NCBI GenBank assembly: GCA_964614375.1
Contig: CAZTLI010000234.1
Span: 1-8,343, forward strand
Source of the DNA: CAZTLI01 sp964614375
GTDB taxonomy: Bacteria; Chloroflexota; Anaerolineae; Aggregatilineales; Phototrophicaceae
Length of the DNA: 8,343 nt
Direction: 5' to 3'
Shown: positions 7,752 to 8,343 of the stretch, one piece after another
Layout of the letters: each line of letters opens with the position of its first letter
Position numbering within the stretch: position 1 is the stretch's first letter
Program-made: the position numbers and the translations under genes
Notes under the pieces: model-generated
What the model was told of the DNA's origin: nothing
What the model saw: only the letters and a program-made list of their open reading frames with translations
The model's database searches: none

Positions 7752-7835
7752 CGTCTTCCCTTGATATATTCCGTACAGTAAATCACAAATATGGCAGCAC
7801 AGCCAGCGCGAGCGGATGTATTTGTTTTTCACAAT

Positions 7836-8333
7836 TTATTGCGATGGTGTGGTCCCTGATTCAACTTCAGCAGGGATTTCGTCATGATGGTCGTCTTCGG
7901 ATTCTCCACTGCTGATAGGCGTGCCCGTGATGGCATAGACCAGTACGCCAGCGGCGGAAATGATGAAGCTGCCGACCAGCCCCAATGCCTGCAATTGACC
8001 CAGAAAAATATCGGTCGTTTCGGTGCGGAGGTGTGACCCAAAACCGAGCATATCCGCCAGACCCGACAGCGCCGCGAACAATAGCCCGGTCAGCGCGAGA
8101 CGAATGCCGATTTGCTGGGCGAGTGTCGCCCCTTGCGCGATGTAGAATGTGAATTTGACGTAAATCAGCGCGCCGAATATCAGCAGGGCAAACCCCGATA
8201 GAATCATCATCACCTGTACGACGCCGATGCCGGGTGTCGGTGGCAAGCCGGTGACGCCGGGAAAGAGTCCCATCAGCGCCAGCACAATGCCCAGCGCGCC
8301 CAGTGTTATGCCGATTTGCGCCAACCGAGCCAT
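7836..8333 (-). CDS. Small four-helix integral membrane protein, function unknown
   Basis: The visible product is 165 residues with four hydrophobic stretches (about 5-28, 38-61, 75-97 and 112-135) and an acidic hydrophilic tail (137-165, with SGESEDDHHDE). Helices 1-2 and 3-4 are joined by short loops. I see no enzymatic motif and do not recognise the family. The ATG at 8333 is the first candidate in view, but it has only a weak ribosome binding site. The reading frame stays open to the window edge 10 bases further, so the true start could be upstream and the gene may be partial. It precedes the M32 carboxypeptidase gene on the same strand; any link between the two is unproven. Confidence 0.7.
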   Translation of the reverse strand: MARLAQIGITLGALGIVLALMGLFPGVTGLPPTPGIGVVQVMMILSGFALLIFGALIYVKFTFYIAQGATLAQQIGIRLALTGLLFAALSGLADMLGFGSHLRTETTDIFLGQLQALGLVGSFIISAAGVLVYAITGTPISSGESEDDHHDEIPAEVESGTTPSQ

Positions 8334-8343
8334 TGACCCGACC

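Noticed and set aside
7752..7832. GTG start at 7832 for the M32 carboxypeptidase
   Set aside because: The extra 27 residues do not resemble the family N-terminus, and the ATG at 7751 has a good ribosome binding site and gives the normal length.

Overview
The window reads as ordinary chromosome from a moderately GC-rich, probably environmental bacterium with one AT-rich gene at its left end. A Chloroflexota (Anaerolineae-like) host is my best guess. It rests on the style of RecJ (motif I written DFDVDGQT, long C-terminal extension), an M32 carboxypeptidase and a palindromic intergenic repeat; no rRNA or other phylogenetic marker is present, so this is inference.

Layout. Bases 1-164 are AT-rich and non-coding, apart from possible short tails of an upstream gene, and carry a good -10 box (TATAAT) and a ribosome binding site. 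Bases 165-2363 (+) encode a 732-residue membrane-anchored ATPase of the HerA/DUF87 type, clearly lower in GC than everything to its right. It converges on recJ (2406-4679, -), which encodes the single-strand-specific DHH exonuclease. A 235-base divergent spacer follows. It holds an AT palindrome next to the recJ start, a perfect 8-bp inverted repeat, and a good sigma-70-type promoter reading right. That promoter drives a signal-peptide, single-membrane-pass TPR protein (4915-6120, +). A stem-loop at 6169-6199 separates it from the convergent M32 carboxypeptidase (6237-7751, -). Upstream of that gene, on the same strand, is a small four-helix membrane protein (7836-8333, -) reaching the right edge of the window.

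How the genes work together. There is little sign of one pathway. recJ is a housekeeping repair gene, the carboxypeptidase is probably a cytoplasmic peptide-degrading enzyme, and the TPR and four-helix proteins are uncharacterised. The carboxypeptidase and four-helix gene may be co-transcribed. The most unusual item is the HerA-like ATPase: its low GC suggests acquisition by transfer, its N-terminal third is membrane helices, and no nuclease, SIR2 or other usual HerA partner is visible with it. If a new system exists here, it would be this ATPase plus genes to the left of the window. No tRNA, rRNA, CRISPR array, transposase or integrase was seen.
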